From: Micromonospora halophytica
GTDB taxonomy: Bacteria > Actinomycetota > Actinomycetes > Mycobacteriales > Micromonosporaceae
Direction of reading: 5' to 3'
NCBI RefSeq assembly: GCF_900090245.1
Contig: NZ_FMDN01000003.1
Coordinates: 434,001-498,000 of the forward strand
DNA: 64,000 nucleotides
Of this stretch, positions 1-7,955 are shown in pieces. The position numbers and the translations under genes are program-made. Below the pieces are notes generated by a model, which was given only the letters and a program-made list of their open reading frames with translations, was not told the DNA's origin and ran no database searches. How positions within the stretch are numbered: the stretch's first letter is position 1; each line of letters starts with the position of its first letter.

Positions 1-1
1 C

Positions 2-712
2 CCGTGGGAGTACGGCGACGAGCAGCCGCTGGACGTGGTGCGCACCCTCACCCGCGCGGTACGCCGGGGCGGGCCCACCGTCCCGGTGCAGCTCGCGGTC
101 GACGACTTCGAGGTGGTGGAGACCGAGCGGCGGGCGTCGGCGGCGGTGGCGCTCTGCGTGGACCTGTCGTACTCGATGATCTCGCAGGGGCGCTGGGGGC
201 CGATGAAGCAGACGGCGTTGGCCCTGTCGCACCTGGTGGCTACCCGCTTCCCGCAGGACGCCCTGCAGATCGTCGGGTTCGGTCGTCGGGCGCTGCCGCT
301 GACCCAGCAGGAGTTGGCGGCGGTGGAGCCGGACCTGGAGCAGGGCACCAACCTCCAGCACGCGTTGCGGCTGGCCGGGCGGCACCTGCGTCGGCATCCG
401 GGTGCGGAGCCGGTGGTCCTGGTGGTCACGGACGGGGAGCCCACCGCCCACCTCGACCCGGACGACGGAGAGGCGTACTTCCACTGGCCGTCGCTGCCGG
501 AGACGATCGAGGCGACCGTCCGCGAGGTGGACCGGCTGACCCGGTACGGGGCGACGTTGAATCTGTTCATGCTGGGTGACGATCCGGGCCTGCGCCGGTT
601 CGTGGACGCGGTGGCCCGCCGCTCGAAGGGGCGGATGTTCACCCCCGACCTGGAGGATCTCGGCGAGTACGTGGTCTCCGACTACCTGCGCGCCCGGCGG
701 GGTGGCCGCTGA
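2..712 (+). CDS. VWA (von Willebrand factor A) domain protein, 5' partial
   Basis: The reading frame is open from the left edge, so the N-terminus lies outside the window; 236 residues remain. A metal-ion-dependent adhesion site is visible as DLSYS (the DxSxS motif), followed by a typical VWA fold with a second Asp in VVTDGEP. VWA proteins of this kind usually work with a MoxR-type AAA ATPase as a metal-dependent chaperone pair; such a partner would have to lie upstream and cannot be seen. The protein ends in a basic tail. The family is clear; the function is not. Confidence 0.85.
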   Translation, partial: PWEYGDEQPLDVVRTLTRAVRRGGPTVPVQLAVDDFEVVETERRASAAVALCVDLSYSMISQGRWGPMKQTALALSHLVATRFPQDALQIVGFGRRALPLTQQELAAVEPDLEQGTNLQHALRLAGRHLRRHPGAEPVVLVVTDGEPTAHLDPDDGEAYFHWPSLPETIEATVREVDRLTRYGATLNLFMLGDDPGLRRFVDAVARRSKGRMFTPDLEDLGEYVVSDYLRARRGGR

Positions 713-776
713 CCCGTCCGGGTGATCTGGCCGGGCGGCGGGGTGCCCGGCGTGCCCGGGCACGTTGACTGGGGGC

Positions 777-1247
777 ATGGACAGCGGCGACCTGCGTCGG
801 GCGTACGAGGAGCTGCTCGCCGAGGTGGAGGCGGGTGGCTTCGGCGGGCCGCCGCCGGGGCAGCTGAGCGCCGAGCAGATCGTGGCGCACCTGGCCGCCA
901 ACGACGAGCTGATGAGCGAGGCGACGGAGGCGGTGCTGGCCGGGTCGCCCTTCGCCTACTACGACCTGGAGACGATCCACCGGCCGCAGGTGGACGCGCT
1001 GGTCGCCGAGTGCGGCGGGCTGGACGGCCTGGCCACCCTGCTGCGCGCCACCAGTCACAAGTTGTGCGCCCTGGTGGAGCGGCTGGGCCCGGCGGCCGAC
1101 ACCCCGGTCGAGACGCACCTGCGGGAGGGTTTCGATCTGCGGGTGGACGAGCCGCTGCCCTGGTCGCGCACCCTGGACCTGCACACCCGCGTGCACCTGC
1201 CCAAGCACCTGGCCCAGCTGCGGATGCTGCGCCCGGTGGTGGCGTAG
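777..1247 (+). CDS. DinB-like / maleylpyruvate isomerase-type four-helix protein
   Basis: A 156-residue protein with the histidine layout of DinB-like metal-binding four-helix bundles: HLAANDE near the N-terminus and paired histidines in HTRVHLPKHLAQ near the C-terminus. Family members include thiol-dependent (mycothiol or bacillithiol) S-transferases, but the substrate cannot be told. I chose the ATG preceded by a G-rich ribosome binding site rather than the TTG four codons upstream. Single gene; the next gene converges on it 11 bp away. Confidence 0.6.
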   Translation: MDSGDLRRAYEELLAEVEAGGFGGPPPGQLSAEQIVAHLAANDELMSEATEAVLAGSPFAYYDLETIHRPQVDALVAECGGLDGLATLLRATSHKLCALVERLGPAADTPVETHLREGFDLRVDEPLPWSRTLDLHTRVHLPKHLAQLRMLRPVVA

Positions 1248-1258
1248 CCGGCGCAGCC

Positions 1259-1984
1259 TCAGCCGACCGTCCACTGCTGCTGGGCCGAGCCGGTGCAGGG
1301 GACCTGGCGCAGTTCGTCGCCGGCCTCGGTGCCGCCGTCCTTGGCCTCTGCGCACTTGCCGGAGTGCACCGCGACCAGCAGCACCGGGCCGCTGCCCATC
1401 GGGGTCAGCCGCCACTGCTGGTTGGCCTGGCCGTGGCAGGGGTACTGCTGGAGCTTCGCGCCGTCGTCGCCGCTGCCGCCCTCGACGTCCAGGCACTGGC
1501 CGTGTGCCGCGTTGGTCAGGGTGACCAGGTCGGGGGTGACCGGGTTGGCCACCCACTGCTGCTCCGGCCCGCCGGTGCAGGCGGCCAGTTCGGCCTCGGC
1601 CTTCTCGTCGTCGCCGTCGGTGCCGACGCAGAGGCCGGAGACGACCGACCGGAGCACCTTCGGCCCGGTGACGGCGGCCGGGGCCGGCGGGGTGGTGGGT
1701 GAGGCGCTCGGCGAGGGCGTGGCGGGGCTGCTCGCCGTCACCTCGGGGATCTCCGGGGTCGGCTCCTGGGTCGGCGGCGCGGACGCGGCCGCCGCCGGCA
1801 CCACCGGTGGTTCGTCGCCGCCGCCGAGCACCCCGGTGGCGAAGAAGACCCCCAGCAGGACGCCGACCAGCCCGGTGGCCAGCGCGAACCGCATCAGCGG
1901 GTCCCGGGGCAGCCCGGGGCGCGGGGCCGGGCGGGCGCCGTAGACGGTGCCGGACGGGTCGTGGTGTTCGTCGGGGACGGACAT
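1259..1984 (-). CDS. Membrane-anchored ricin-type beta-trefoil lectin (RICIN/CBM13) protein
   Basis: A 241-residue protein: a cytoplasmic N-terminus of about 30 residues, one transmembrane helix (LVGVLLGVFFATGVLGG), a Pro/Ser/Thr-rich linker, then a C-terminal beta-trefoil of about 130 residues with three QQW repeats (QQWVAN, QQWRLT, QQWTVG). Such domains bind sugars, so it probably displays a carbohydrate-binding module outside the membrane. The ATG has an AGGATG ribosome binding site; a GTG six codons upstream is possible but less well placed. No catalytic domain is attached. Confidence 0.8.
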   Translation of the reverse strand: MSVPDEHHDPSGTVYGARPAPRPGLPRDPLMRFALATGLVGVLLGVFFATGVLGGGDEPPVVPAAAASAPPTQEPTPEIPEVTASSPATPSPSASPTTPPAPAAVTGPKVLRSVVSGLCVGTDGDDEKAEAELAACTGGPEQQWVANPVTPDLVTLTNAAHGQCLDVEGGSGDDGAKLQQYPCHGQANQQWRLTPMGSGPVLLVAVHSGKCAEAKDGGTEAGDELRQVPCTGSAQQQWTVG

Positions 1985-2041
1985 GGGGGCATCCTGACCC
2001 ACCGGCCGGGTCGACGGCCACCCGGCCCGTCCGGCGGTGAC

Positions 2042-2326
<285 letters not shown>

Positions 2327-2515
2327 GGACACCACGCTATGTCGGCCCGGCCGGCGTGACCACCGCTCGGCTGCGGTCCCCGGGGCGATGACGGCCGTCC
2401 GGGCCGCGGCGACCGCCGCGTCGGTGTCCGGCCCCACCCGGCTGTCCGGTTCCGGACGCGCGAGGCCAGCGTGGACGTCCCCGCACGGAGGGCATGCGGC
2501 GCGTAAGGTGATCTC

Positions 2516-3898
2516 ATGCGCGCTCTGCGTGATCATGACCAGGCGGTGGCGACGCTGCGGCGGTCGTACGCCGCGGTGCCCCCCGGACAACCCGTCCGCC
2601 TCGCCAAGCGCACCTCCAACCTGTTCCGGCCGCGGGCGGCCACCCGGGCGCCGGGGCTGGACGTCGCCGGTCTGGACGGCGTCCTCGCGGTCGACCCGCA
2701 GGCCCGCACCGCCGAGGTGCAGGGCATGTGCACCTATGAGGATCTCGTCGACGCCACCCTGCCGTACGGGCTGATGCCGTTGGTCGTGCCGCAGCTGCGC
2801 ACGATCACGCTGGGTGGCGCGGTCACCGGGCTGGGCATCGAGTCGACGTCGTTCCGCAACGGCCTGCCGCACGAGTCGGTGACCGAAATGGACGTGCTGA
2901 CCGGTGCCGGCGACCTGCTCACGGTCCGGCCGGACGGGGAGCACGCCGACCTCTTCGCGGCCTTCCCCAACTCGCTGGGCAGCCTCGGGTACGCCACCCG
3001 GCTGCGCATCGAGCTCCAGCCCGTACGGCACGCGGTGGCGTTGCGCAACGTGCGGTTCAGCCGGCTGGAGGAGCTGACCGAGGCGATCGGGGACGTGATC
3101 ACCAAGGGGGAGTGGGAGGGCCGGGGAGTCGACGCGATGGACGGGGTGGTGTTCAGCCCCGGCGAGGCGTACCTGGTGCTGGGGAGCTTCACCGACGACC
3201 CGCCGCGGCCGAGCGACTACACCGGCCAGGCGATCTACTACCGCTCGCTGCGCGAACGCACCCGCGACGCGTTGACCACCTACGACTACCTGTGGCGCTG
3301 GGACACCGACTGGTTCTGGTGCTCGGCGGCGTTCGGGGTGCAGCATCCGCTGGTCCGCCGGCTCTGGCCGGCCCGCTGGCGGCGCAGCGACGTCTACCAC
3401 CGGCTGGTCCGCCTGGAGCACCGGCACCAGGTGGCCGCCCGGGTGGACCGCTGGCGCGGCCGGCCGGCCCGGGAGCGGGTGGTGCAGGACGTGGAGATCC
3501 CCCTCGATCGGACGGCCGACTTCCTGCGCTGGTTCGCCCGGCACGTGGGGATGTCCCCGGTCTGGCTCTGCCCGCTGCGGCTGCGCGAGCCGGCCGGGCC
3601 GGGTTCGGCCCGGGGGTGGCCGCTGTACCCGCTGCGGCCTGGGCAGACCTACGTCAACATCGGTTTCTGGGGGACTGTGCCGATCGCCGAGGGTGCGGCG
3701 GACGGCGACGTGAACCGCTCTGTGGAGCGGGCGGTGTCCGAGGCGGGCGGCCACAAGTCGCTCTACTCGGACGCGTACTACGACCGGGAGGCGTTCGACC
3801 GGCTCTACGGCGGGGACGTCTGGCGCGCCGTGAAGGACCGCTACGACCCGGACCACCGGCTCACGGGACTGTACGAGAAGGCGGTAGCGAGGAAATGA
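2516..3898 (+). CDS. tmsA: FAD-binding oxidoreductase, TmsA/BfaA-type (10-methylene fatty acyl reduction)
   Basis: A 460-residue flavoprotein of the PCMH/DHCR24-like type; the FAD-binding part includes RTITLGGAVTGLGIES and the stretch following it. The next gene overlaps by four bases (ATGA) and is a cyclopropane-fatty-acid-synthase-like methyltransferase. This pairing matches the actinobacterial operon making 10-methyl-branched fatty acids such as tuberculostearic acid: the methyltransferase adds a methylene from S-adenosylmethionine to an oleoyl phospholipid and the flavoprotein reduces it. The name rests on pairing and domain type; a sterol-reductase-like role is the main alternative. A ribosome binding site (AAGGTG) precedes the ATG. 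Confidence 0.75.
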   Translation: MRALRDHDQAVATLRRSYAAVPPGQPVRLAKRTSNLFRPRAATRAPGLDVAGLDGVLAVDPQARTAEVQGMCTYEDLVDATLPYGLMPLVVPQLRTITLGGAVTGLGIESTSFRNGLPHESVTEMDVLTGAGDLLTVRPDGEHADLFAAFPNSLGSLGYATRLRIELQPVRHAVALRNVRFSRLEELTEAIGDVITKGEWEGRGVDAMDGVVFSPGEAYLVLGSFTDDPPRPSDYTGQAIYYRSLRERTRDALTTYDYLWRWDTDWFWCSAAFGVQHPLVRRLWPARWRRSDVYHRLVRLEHRHQVAARVDRWRGRPARERVVQDVEIPLDRTADFLRWFARHVGMSPVWLCPLRLREPAGPGSARGWPLYPLRPGQTYVNIGFWGTVPIAEGAADGDVNRSVERAVSEAGGHKSLYSDAYYDREAFDRLYGGDVWRAVKDRYDPDHRLTGLYEKAVARK

Positions 3899-5238
3899 GC
3901 CTGACCGACCGAGAACAGGGGGCGGCGAGCACCCCGTCCACACCGCCGGCGGGGGGCCGGCGCATCGGCACGACCGTCGCGGACGTCGTCCGCGCGGTCA
4001 CCGCCCGGGACCTGCCGGTCCGTGTCACCGGGTACGACGGCAGCGCGATCGGCCCGACCGACTCCGGGATCACCCTGGCCATCCGCTCGGAGCGGGGCCT
4101 GTCGTACCTGCTCACCGCGCCGGGTGACCTGGGCATGGCCCGGGCGTACGTCAGCGGTGACCTCGCGCTGGAGGGGGTCCATCCGGGCGACCCGTACGAG
4201 GCGCTGCGGGTGCTCAAGGACGAGTTGCGGCTGCGGCCGCCCTCGGTGGCCGAGGGGCTGGCGCTGGTGCGCGGGCTGGGTTGGGAGCGGCTGCTGCCCC
4301 CGCCGCCCCCGCCGCAGGAGGCGCAGCCGCGCTGGCGGCGGGTGGTGAACGGGCTGCGGCACTCCCGGCTGCGGGACAGCACCGCCATCTCGCACCACTA
4401 CGACGTCTCGAACGCCTTCTACGAGAGGGTGCTCGGCCCGTCGATGACGTACACCTGCGCGGTCTACCGCAGCCCGTCGGACACCCTGGAGCAGGCCCAG
4501 GCGGCCAAGTACGACCTGGTCGCCGGCAAGTTGGCGCTCAAGCCGGGGATGCGGCTGCTGGACGTCGGGTGCGGCTGGGGCGGGATGGTCCGGCACGCCG
4601 CCCGTGAGTACGGCGTGCGGGTCCTCGGGGTGACCCTGTCGCGGGCGCAGGCGCAGTGGGCGCAGGCGGCGATCGAGCGGGAGGGGCTGACCGGGCTGGC
4701 CGAGGTGCGGCACCTGGACTACCGGGACGCTCCCCGGCAGCAGTTCGACGTGGTCTCCTCGATCGGGTTGACCGAGCACGTCGGGGTGCGCAACTACCCG
4801 GCGTACTTCGGGGCGCTGCGGGACCGGCTGCGTCCCGGGGGCCGGCTGCTCAACCACTGCATCACCCGGGCCGACAACCAGGCCCCGCACCGCTCCGGCG
4901 CGTTCATCGACCGGTACGTCTTCCCGGACGGCGAGTTGGCCGGGCCGGGCCGGCTGATCGGTGAGATCCACGATGTCGGGCTGGAGGTGCACCACGAGGA
5001 GAACCTGCGCCAGCACTACGCGCTGACGTTGGCGGCCTGGTGCCGCAACCTGGTCGAGCACTGGGACTTCTGCGTCGGCGAGGTGGGCCAGGGCACGGCC
5101 CGGGTGTGGGGGCTGTACATGGCTGGGTCGCGGCTGGCCTTCGAGCGCAACGGCATCCAGCTGCATCAGGTCCTGGCGACCCGGAACGGGCCGGACGGGG
5201 TGAACGGGTACCCGCTGCGTCCGGACTGGACGCCCTGA
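3895..5238 (+). CDS. tmsB: Cyclopropane-fatty-acid-synthase-type methyltransferase, TmsB/BfaB-type
   Basis: A 447-residue SAM-dependent methyltransferase. The AdoMet-binding motif LDVGCGWGG is at residues 223-231, after a CFA-synthase-like region with HHYDVSN and the substrate-side TYTCAVY. In this family the enzyme transfers a methyl group to the double bond of an acyl chain in a phospholipid. Translationally coupled to the upstream flavoprotein (ATGA overlap), which supports 10-methylene-stearate formation rather than cyclopropane formation. A proline-rich stretch near residue 135 separates N-terminal and catalytic parts. A strong terminator follows directly. Confidence 0.8.
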   Translation: MSLTDREQGAASTPSTPPAGGRRIGTTVADVVRAVTARDLPVRVTGYDGSAIGPTDSGITLAIRSERGLSYLLTAPGDLGMARAYVSGDLALEGVHPGDPYEALRVLKDELRLRPPSVAEGLALVRGLGWERLLPPPPPPQEAQPRWRRVVNGLRHSRLRDSTAISHHYDVSNAFYERVLGPSMTYTCAVYRSPSDTLEQAQAAKYDLVAGKLALKPGMRLLDVGCGWGGMVRHAAREYGVRVLGVTLSRAQAQWAQAAIEREGLTGLAEVRHLDYRDAPRQQFDVVSSIGLTEHVGVRNYPAYFGALRDRLRPGGRLLNHCITRADNQAPHRSGAFIDRYVFPDGELAGPGRLIGEIHDVGLEVHHEENLRQHYALTLAAWCRNLVEHWDFCVGEVGQGTARVWGLYMAGSRLAFERNGIQLHQVLATRNGPDGVNGYPLRPDWTP

Positions 5239-5245
5239 TCCGAGT

Positions 5246-5285
5246 CGACGAGAGCCGCGTCGGATCACCGGCGCGGCTTTCGTCG
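5246..5285 (+). terminator. Rho-independent-type terminator after the tms pair
   Basis: A 14-bp stem (one G-U pair) with a 12-base loop begins eight bases after the methyltransferase stop. It separates this operon from the promoter of the following regulator gene. Confidence 0.7.
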
Positions 5286-5291
5286 AACCGA

Positions 5292-5320
5292 TTGACAAAG
5301 GAAGTTTTTACGTACAAGAT
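5292..5320 (+). promoter_or_regulatory. Promoter with overlapping near-palindrome upstream of the ArsR-type regulator
   Basis: A consensus -35 TTGACA (5292-5297) is followed 17 bp later by a weak -10, CAAGAT (5315-5320), placing the start of transcription close to the ATG at 5330, so the message is probably nearly leaderless. A near-palindrome, TTTTACGTACAA (5306-5317, one mismatch), overlaps the spacer and -10. It is the natural place for autoregulation by the encoded repressor. The stretch is strikingly AT-rich for this window. Confidence 0.5.
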
Positions 5321-5329
5321 GATTTTGCC

Positions 5330-5890
5330 ATGAGAGACGTCCTGTACCTGGAACGGATCGAGCAGGCCGAGGTCCTGCTCAAGCCGCAGCGCATCGAGGT
5401 GCTGCGGCAGCTGGCCGAGCCACGCACCTGCACCGAGGTCGCCGGCCGGCTGGGGCAGACGCCGCAACGCGTCTACTACCACGTCCGGCAGTTGGTGGCG
5501 GCCGGCCTGGTCGAGCAGGTGCAGACGCGCCAGGTGCGCGGCATCAGCGAGGGCATCTACCAGGCCGCCGCGCGGTCGTACTGGCTCTCGCCCCGGCTCG
5601 TCGGGCGGGTCGGCGGGCTGCGCCGGGCCCGCGACGAGTTGAGCCTCGGCCACCTGCTCGACCTGATGGAGGAGGTTCAGGCGGACGTCGCCGCGCTCGA
5701 CCGGTCGGCGCCGGAGCTGCCCTCGATCGGGGTCTCCGGCGAGATCCGGGTGCCGGCCGAGCGCCGGCAGGAGTTCCTGCACGACCTGCAGTCCACGCTG
5801 CAGGACCTGTTCACGCGCTACGGGGGCGCCGAGGGGGACGCCTTCAAGCTCGCCGTGGCCTGCTACCCCAAGGGGGATGACCATGACTGA
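5330..5890 (+). CDS. ArsR-like winged-helix transcriptional regulator
   Basis: A 186-residue protein with an N-terminal winged helix (residues about 15-75): PQRIEVLRQLAEPRTCTEVA then RVYYHVRQLVAAGLVEQV, the ArsR/HTH_20 pattern. The C-terminal half resembles effector domains of regulators that sit beside START/AHSA1-type proteins. Its gene overlaps the SRPBCC gene by eight bases (ATGACTGA), so the two are surely co-translated. Probably an autorepressor acting on the near-palindrome in its own promoter. Confidence 0.8.
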   Translation: MRDVLYLERIEQAEVLLKPQRIEVLRQLAEPRTCTEVAGRLGQTPQRVYYHVRQLVAAGLVEQVQTRQVRGISEGIYQAAARSYWLSPRLVGRVGGLRRARDELSLGHLLDLMEEVQADVAALDRSAPELPSIGVSGEIRVPAERRQEFLHDLQSTLQDLFTRYGGAEGDAFKLAVACYPKGDDHD

Positions 5891-6740
5891 ACCGATGAAG
5901 CTGAGTGCCCGTCTCGCTGCGCCGGTCGAGGCGGTGTGGCGGGCGTTGACCGACCCGGCCGAGCTGCGCGTCTGGCTGACCGAGCACGCCGAGGTCGAGC
6001 TGCCGCGACGGTACGAGTTCTGGGGGCGGCACACCCCCGAGGGTGACGCGCCGCACCAGCGGCTGCTGCAGGCCGACGACCACACGTTGCGCTTCGCCTG
6101 GCTGCTCGACGGCGTCGAGACCACCAGTGAGATATCCCTGGCGGTCGACGGGCCGCAGGCGACCGTGCTGACCCTCACCCAGAGCCACTTCGACCTCGCC
6201 GCTGCGATGAGCGGCAGCAGCAGCAGCCACGGCGTGCTCCAGACCTGGTGGAGCCTGTCGATCGCCAATCTCGCCTCTCACCTGGACGGTCGTCCGCTGC
6301 TGCCGAAGACCGACTTCACCTCCGCCGAGCTGCGCGGCGAGCTGGTGATCGGCGCCGCAGCGGAGAAGGTCTGGCAGTCGCTGACCGACTCCGAGCAGGC
6401 CAGCGCCTGGTTCGGCTACCCGATCGGGATCGAACCCTGGGTCGGCGGCCGCTACGCCATGGGTGGCTTCGAGGCGGGCAACGCGGCCAAGGTGATCGAC
6501 CTGGAGCCCGGCCGGAGGCTCGCCATCGACTGGGGACCCATCGGCGTCAGCACCTGGGAGCTGGCCGAGTCGGACGGAAAGACGAAGCTGACCCTCGTGC
6601 AGAGCGGCTTCGACGAGGGCAACCCGCCGTACGACGGGTGGAGCGGCATGGTGTCGGGCCTCTACGAGCTGCGCCGCTTCAACGAGATGGCCGACTGGCA
6701 GCCGATCTGGGTGACCGAGGAGGTGCCGACCGGCGCCTGA
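5883..6740 (+). CDS. Tandem SRPBCC (AHSA1/START-like) domain protein
   Basis: A 285-residue protein made of two AHSA1-type domains: residues about 1-140, beginning MKLSARLAAPVEAVWRALTD, and about 145-280, with GELVIGAAAEKVWQSLTD and WFGYPIGIEPWVGGRY. These domains form a deep hydrophobic pocket for small ligands. I chose the second of two close ATGs because AGGGGG lies six bases before it but abuts the first. Paired with the overlapping ArsR-type regulator, a common arrangement in actinobacteria. The ligand is unknown. Confidence 0.8.
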   Translation: MTEPMKLSARLAAPVEAVWRALTDPAELRVWLTEHAEVELPRRYEFWGRHTPEGDAPHQRLLQADDHTLRFAWLLDGVETTSEISLAVDGPQATVLTLTQSHFDLAAAMSGSSSSHGVLQTWWSLSIANLASHLDGRPLLPKTDFTSAELRGELVIGAAAEKVWQSLTDSEQASAWFGYPIGIEPWVGGRYAMGGFEAGNAAKVIDLEPGRRLAIDWGPIGVSTWELAESDGKTKLTLVQSGFDEGNPPYDGWSGMVSGLYELRRFNEMADWQPIWVTEEVPTGA

Positions 6741-6749
6741 GGGCCGTCC

Positions 6750-6785
6750 CGTCGGGGTGGGCCGCGTCCACGGCCCACCCCGACG
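6750..6785 (+). terminator. Terminator after the SRPBCC gene
   Basis: A perfect 15-bp GC-rich stem with a six-base loop (CGTCCA) begins ten bases after the stop codon. Confidence 0.75.
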
Positions 6786-6801
6786 TGCGCCACCCGCCCG
6801 T

Positions 6802-6835
6802 GGACACCCACCGGCCCCGAACCCGGTGGGTGTCC
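6802..6835 (-). terminator. Terminator downstream of the truncated YCII-like ORF
   Basis: A perfect 13-bp stem (GGACACCCACCGG and its complement) with an eight-base loop lies just past the stop of the minus-strand ORF ending at 6846. It is separate from the preceding hairpin, so both converging units carry their own terminator. Confidence 0.6.
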
Positions 6836-6845
6836 GACGGACGCG

Positions 6846-6938
6846 CTACGGACCCGAGGACCTCAGCGCCTCGGCCCGGCGCAGCAGGGCCCGCCGCTCC
6901 GGCTCGGTGTCGGTGCAGACGAACATCATGAACTTCAT
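6846..6938 (-). pseudogene. Truncated YCII/DGPF-domain-like gene remnant (30 residues)
   Basis: The ORF begins MKFMMFVCTDTEPE, the usual opening strand of YCII-related (DGPF) proteins, which are normally about 100-140 residues. After some 14 family-like residues it turns into an unrelated basic stretch and stops at 30 residues. A good ribosome binding site (GAGGAG) precedes the ATG and a hairpin terminator follows the stop, so the ends of the unit survive while the body is missing. Most likely an internal deletion; a real 30-residue peptide is not excluded. Confidence 0.45.
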
Positions 6939-7130
6939 CGTTCGGCTCCTCGGTGTCGTGGTCTCACCAGGGTGACGAACGCCGGAGCCGGATCCGGACA
7001 CCCGCGTGGCGAAAAGTTCCGCGACCGGCATCGGGACACGGCCCGGCGGGTCAGACCGCTTCCGGGCCGCGCTCGGGGATCATGTCATCGTCACCGCAGC
7101 TCGGCGAGGGTTCGCCAGAGGAGGCCAACG

Positions 7131-7424
7131 ATGCCCCGCGACGACTGGAAGGGTGTCGTCAACCAGATCCTCTACGGATTGATCTTCACGAGGGAGTTGG
7201 ACGACGTCGCCGCGAGCCGGATGGCCGACGCCATGGTGGAGCGGCAGCACTTCGTCGCCGGCCCGGGCGTGTACGCCGCCGCGATCCTGCGGGCCCGCCG
7301 GCACCGCGGCCCCCTCACCGACGAGATGCCGACGCCGCACGGCGAGGAGGGGTTCCGGGCGTTCCTGGAGCTGCTCGCCGCCGAACTCGACGCGCGCCGT
7401 CCGTGGCGGCGCACCACTTCCTGA
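7131..7424 (+). CDS. Hypothetical protein, 97 aa
   Basis: A 97-residue, mostly helical protein starting MPRDDWKGVVNQILYG, with a very good ribosome binding site (AGAGGAGG) seven bases before the ATG; this decides the start against the longer frame. No family recognised, no signal or membrane segment. It precedes a small zinc-ribbon gene by 43 bp on the same strand. Codon use is like that of its neighbours, so it is probably a real gene. Confidence 0.6.
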   Translation: MPRDDWKGVVNQILYGLIFTRELDDVAASRMADAMVERQHFVAGPGVYAAAILRARRHRGPLTDEMPTPHGEEGFRAFLELLAAELDARRPWRRTTS

Positions 7425-7467
7425 GAGATCGGGGATTCAACCGCGGCGGGCGGGGTACAGGCGGGCG

Positions 7468-7701
7468 ATGTTCTTCATCTTCGGACTTCGCACGTCGGTC
7501 AGCCGCTCGGGTGTGGCCACCGCCGTCTGCCGCAACTGCGGCAACCAGGCCGCGCAGGTCGTCACCCGGCGGTCGACGAAGTTCAGCCTCTTCTTCGTCC
7601 CGTTGATCCCGGTGCGCACCCGCTACGTGCAGCAGTGCACGTTCTGCGGGGCCGAGTACGCCATCTCGAAGGACGAGGCCCGTCGCCTCCCGGTCGGCTG
7701 A
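7468..7701 (+). CDS. Small zinc-ribbon protein
   Basis: A 77-residue protein with two CxxC pairs about 40 residues apart, CRNCGNQ and CTFCGAE, flanking a hydrophobic stretch (FSLFFVPLIPV). This is the layout of small zinc-ribbon (zinc-ribbon_15-type) proteins with a membrane-associating segment between the knuckles, common in actinobacteria and of unknown function. It follows the 97-residue protein closely and may be cotranscribed. Confidence 0.75.
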   Translation: MFFIFGLRTSVSRSGVATAVCRNCGNQAAQVVTRRSTKFSLFFVPLIPVRTRYVQQCTFCGAEYAISKDEARRLPVG

Positions 7702-7704
7702 ACG

Positions 7705-7884
7705 ATGGCCCGCTTCCTCTGCTGGCTGATCGGCCGGCAACCCGTCGTACCGGACCCGGCGCCGGTGCACACCGTCTCCCGCCCGCCCTGCACCCCGGGC
7801 CGTCGTCGGTACCGTCGCCGCCGCCGGCCGTTGGCCGGGGCACGGTTGCCCCGCTCACCCTGGACCCGGTCGGCCGAACGCTGA
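7705..7884 (+). CDS. Possible small basic ORF, 59 aa
   Basis: An ATG three bases after the zinc-ribbon stop opens a 59-residue frame starting MARFLCWLIGRQPVV, with a hydrophobic start and a very arginine-rich remainder. The close spacing favours coupling, but the composition (runs of Arg and Pro) is what random GC-rich sequence gives. No family recognised; low confidence. Confidence 0.2.
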   Translation: MARFLCWLIGRQPVVPDPAPVHTVSRPPCTPGRRRYRRRRRPLAGARLPRSPWTRSAER

Positions 7885-7955
7885 CCCGGACCCGTACCGG
7901 AGCCGGCTCCACCTGCCCGTTCTAGGCTGATGCCGCCGAGTAACGGGGAGATTCA

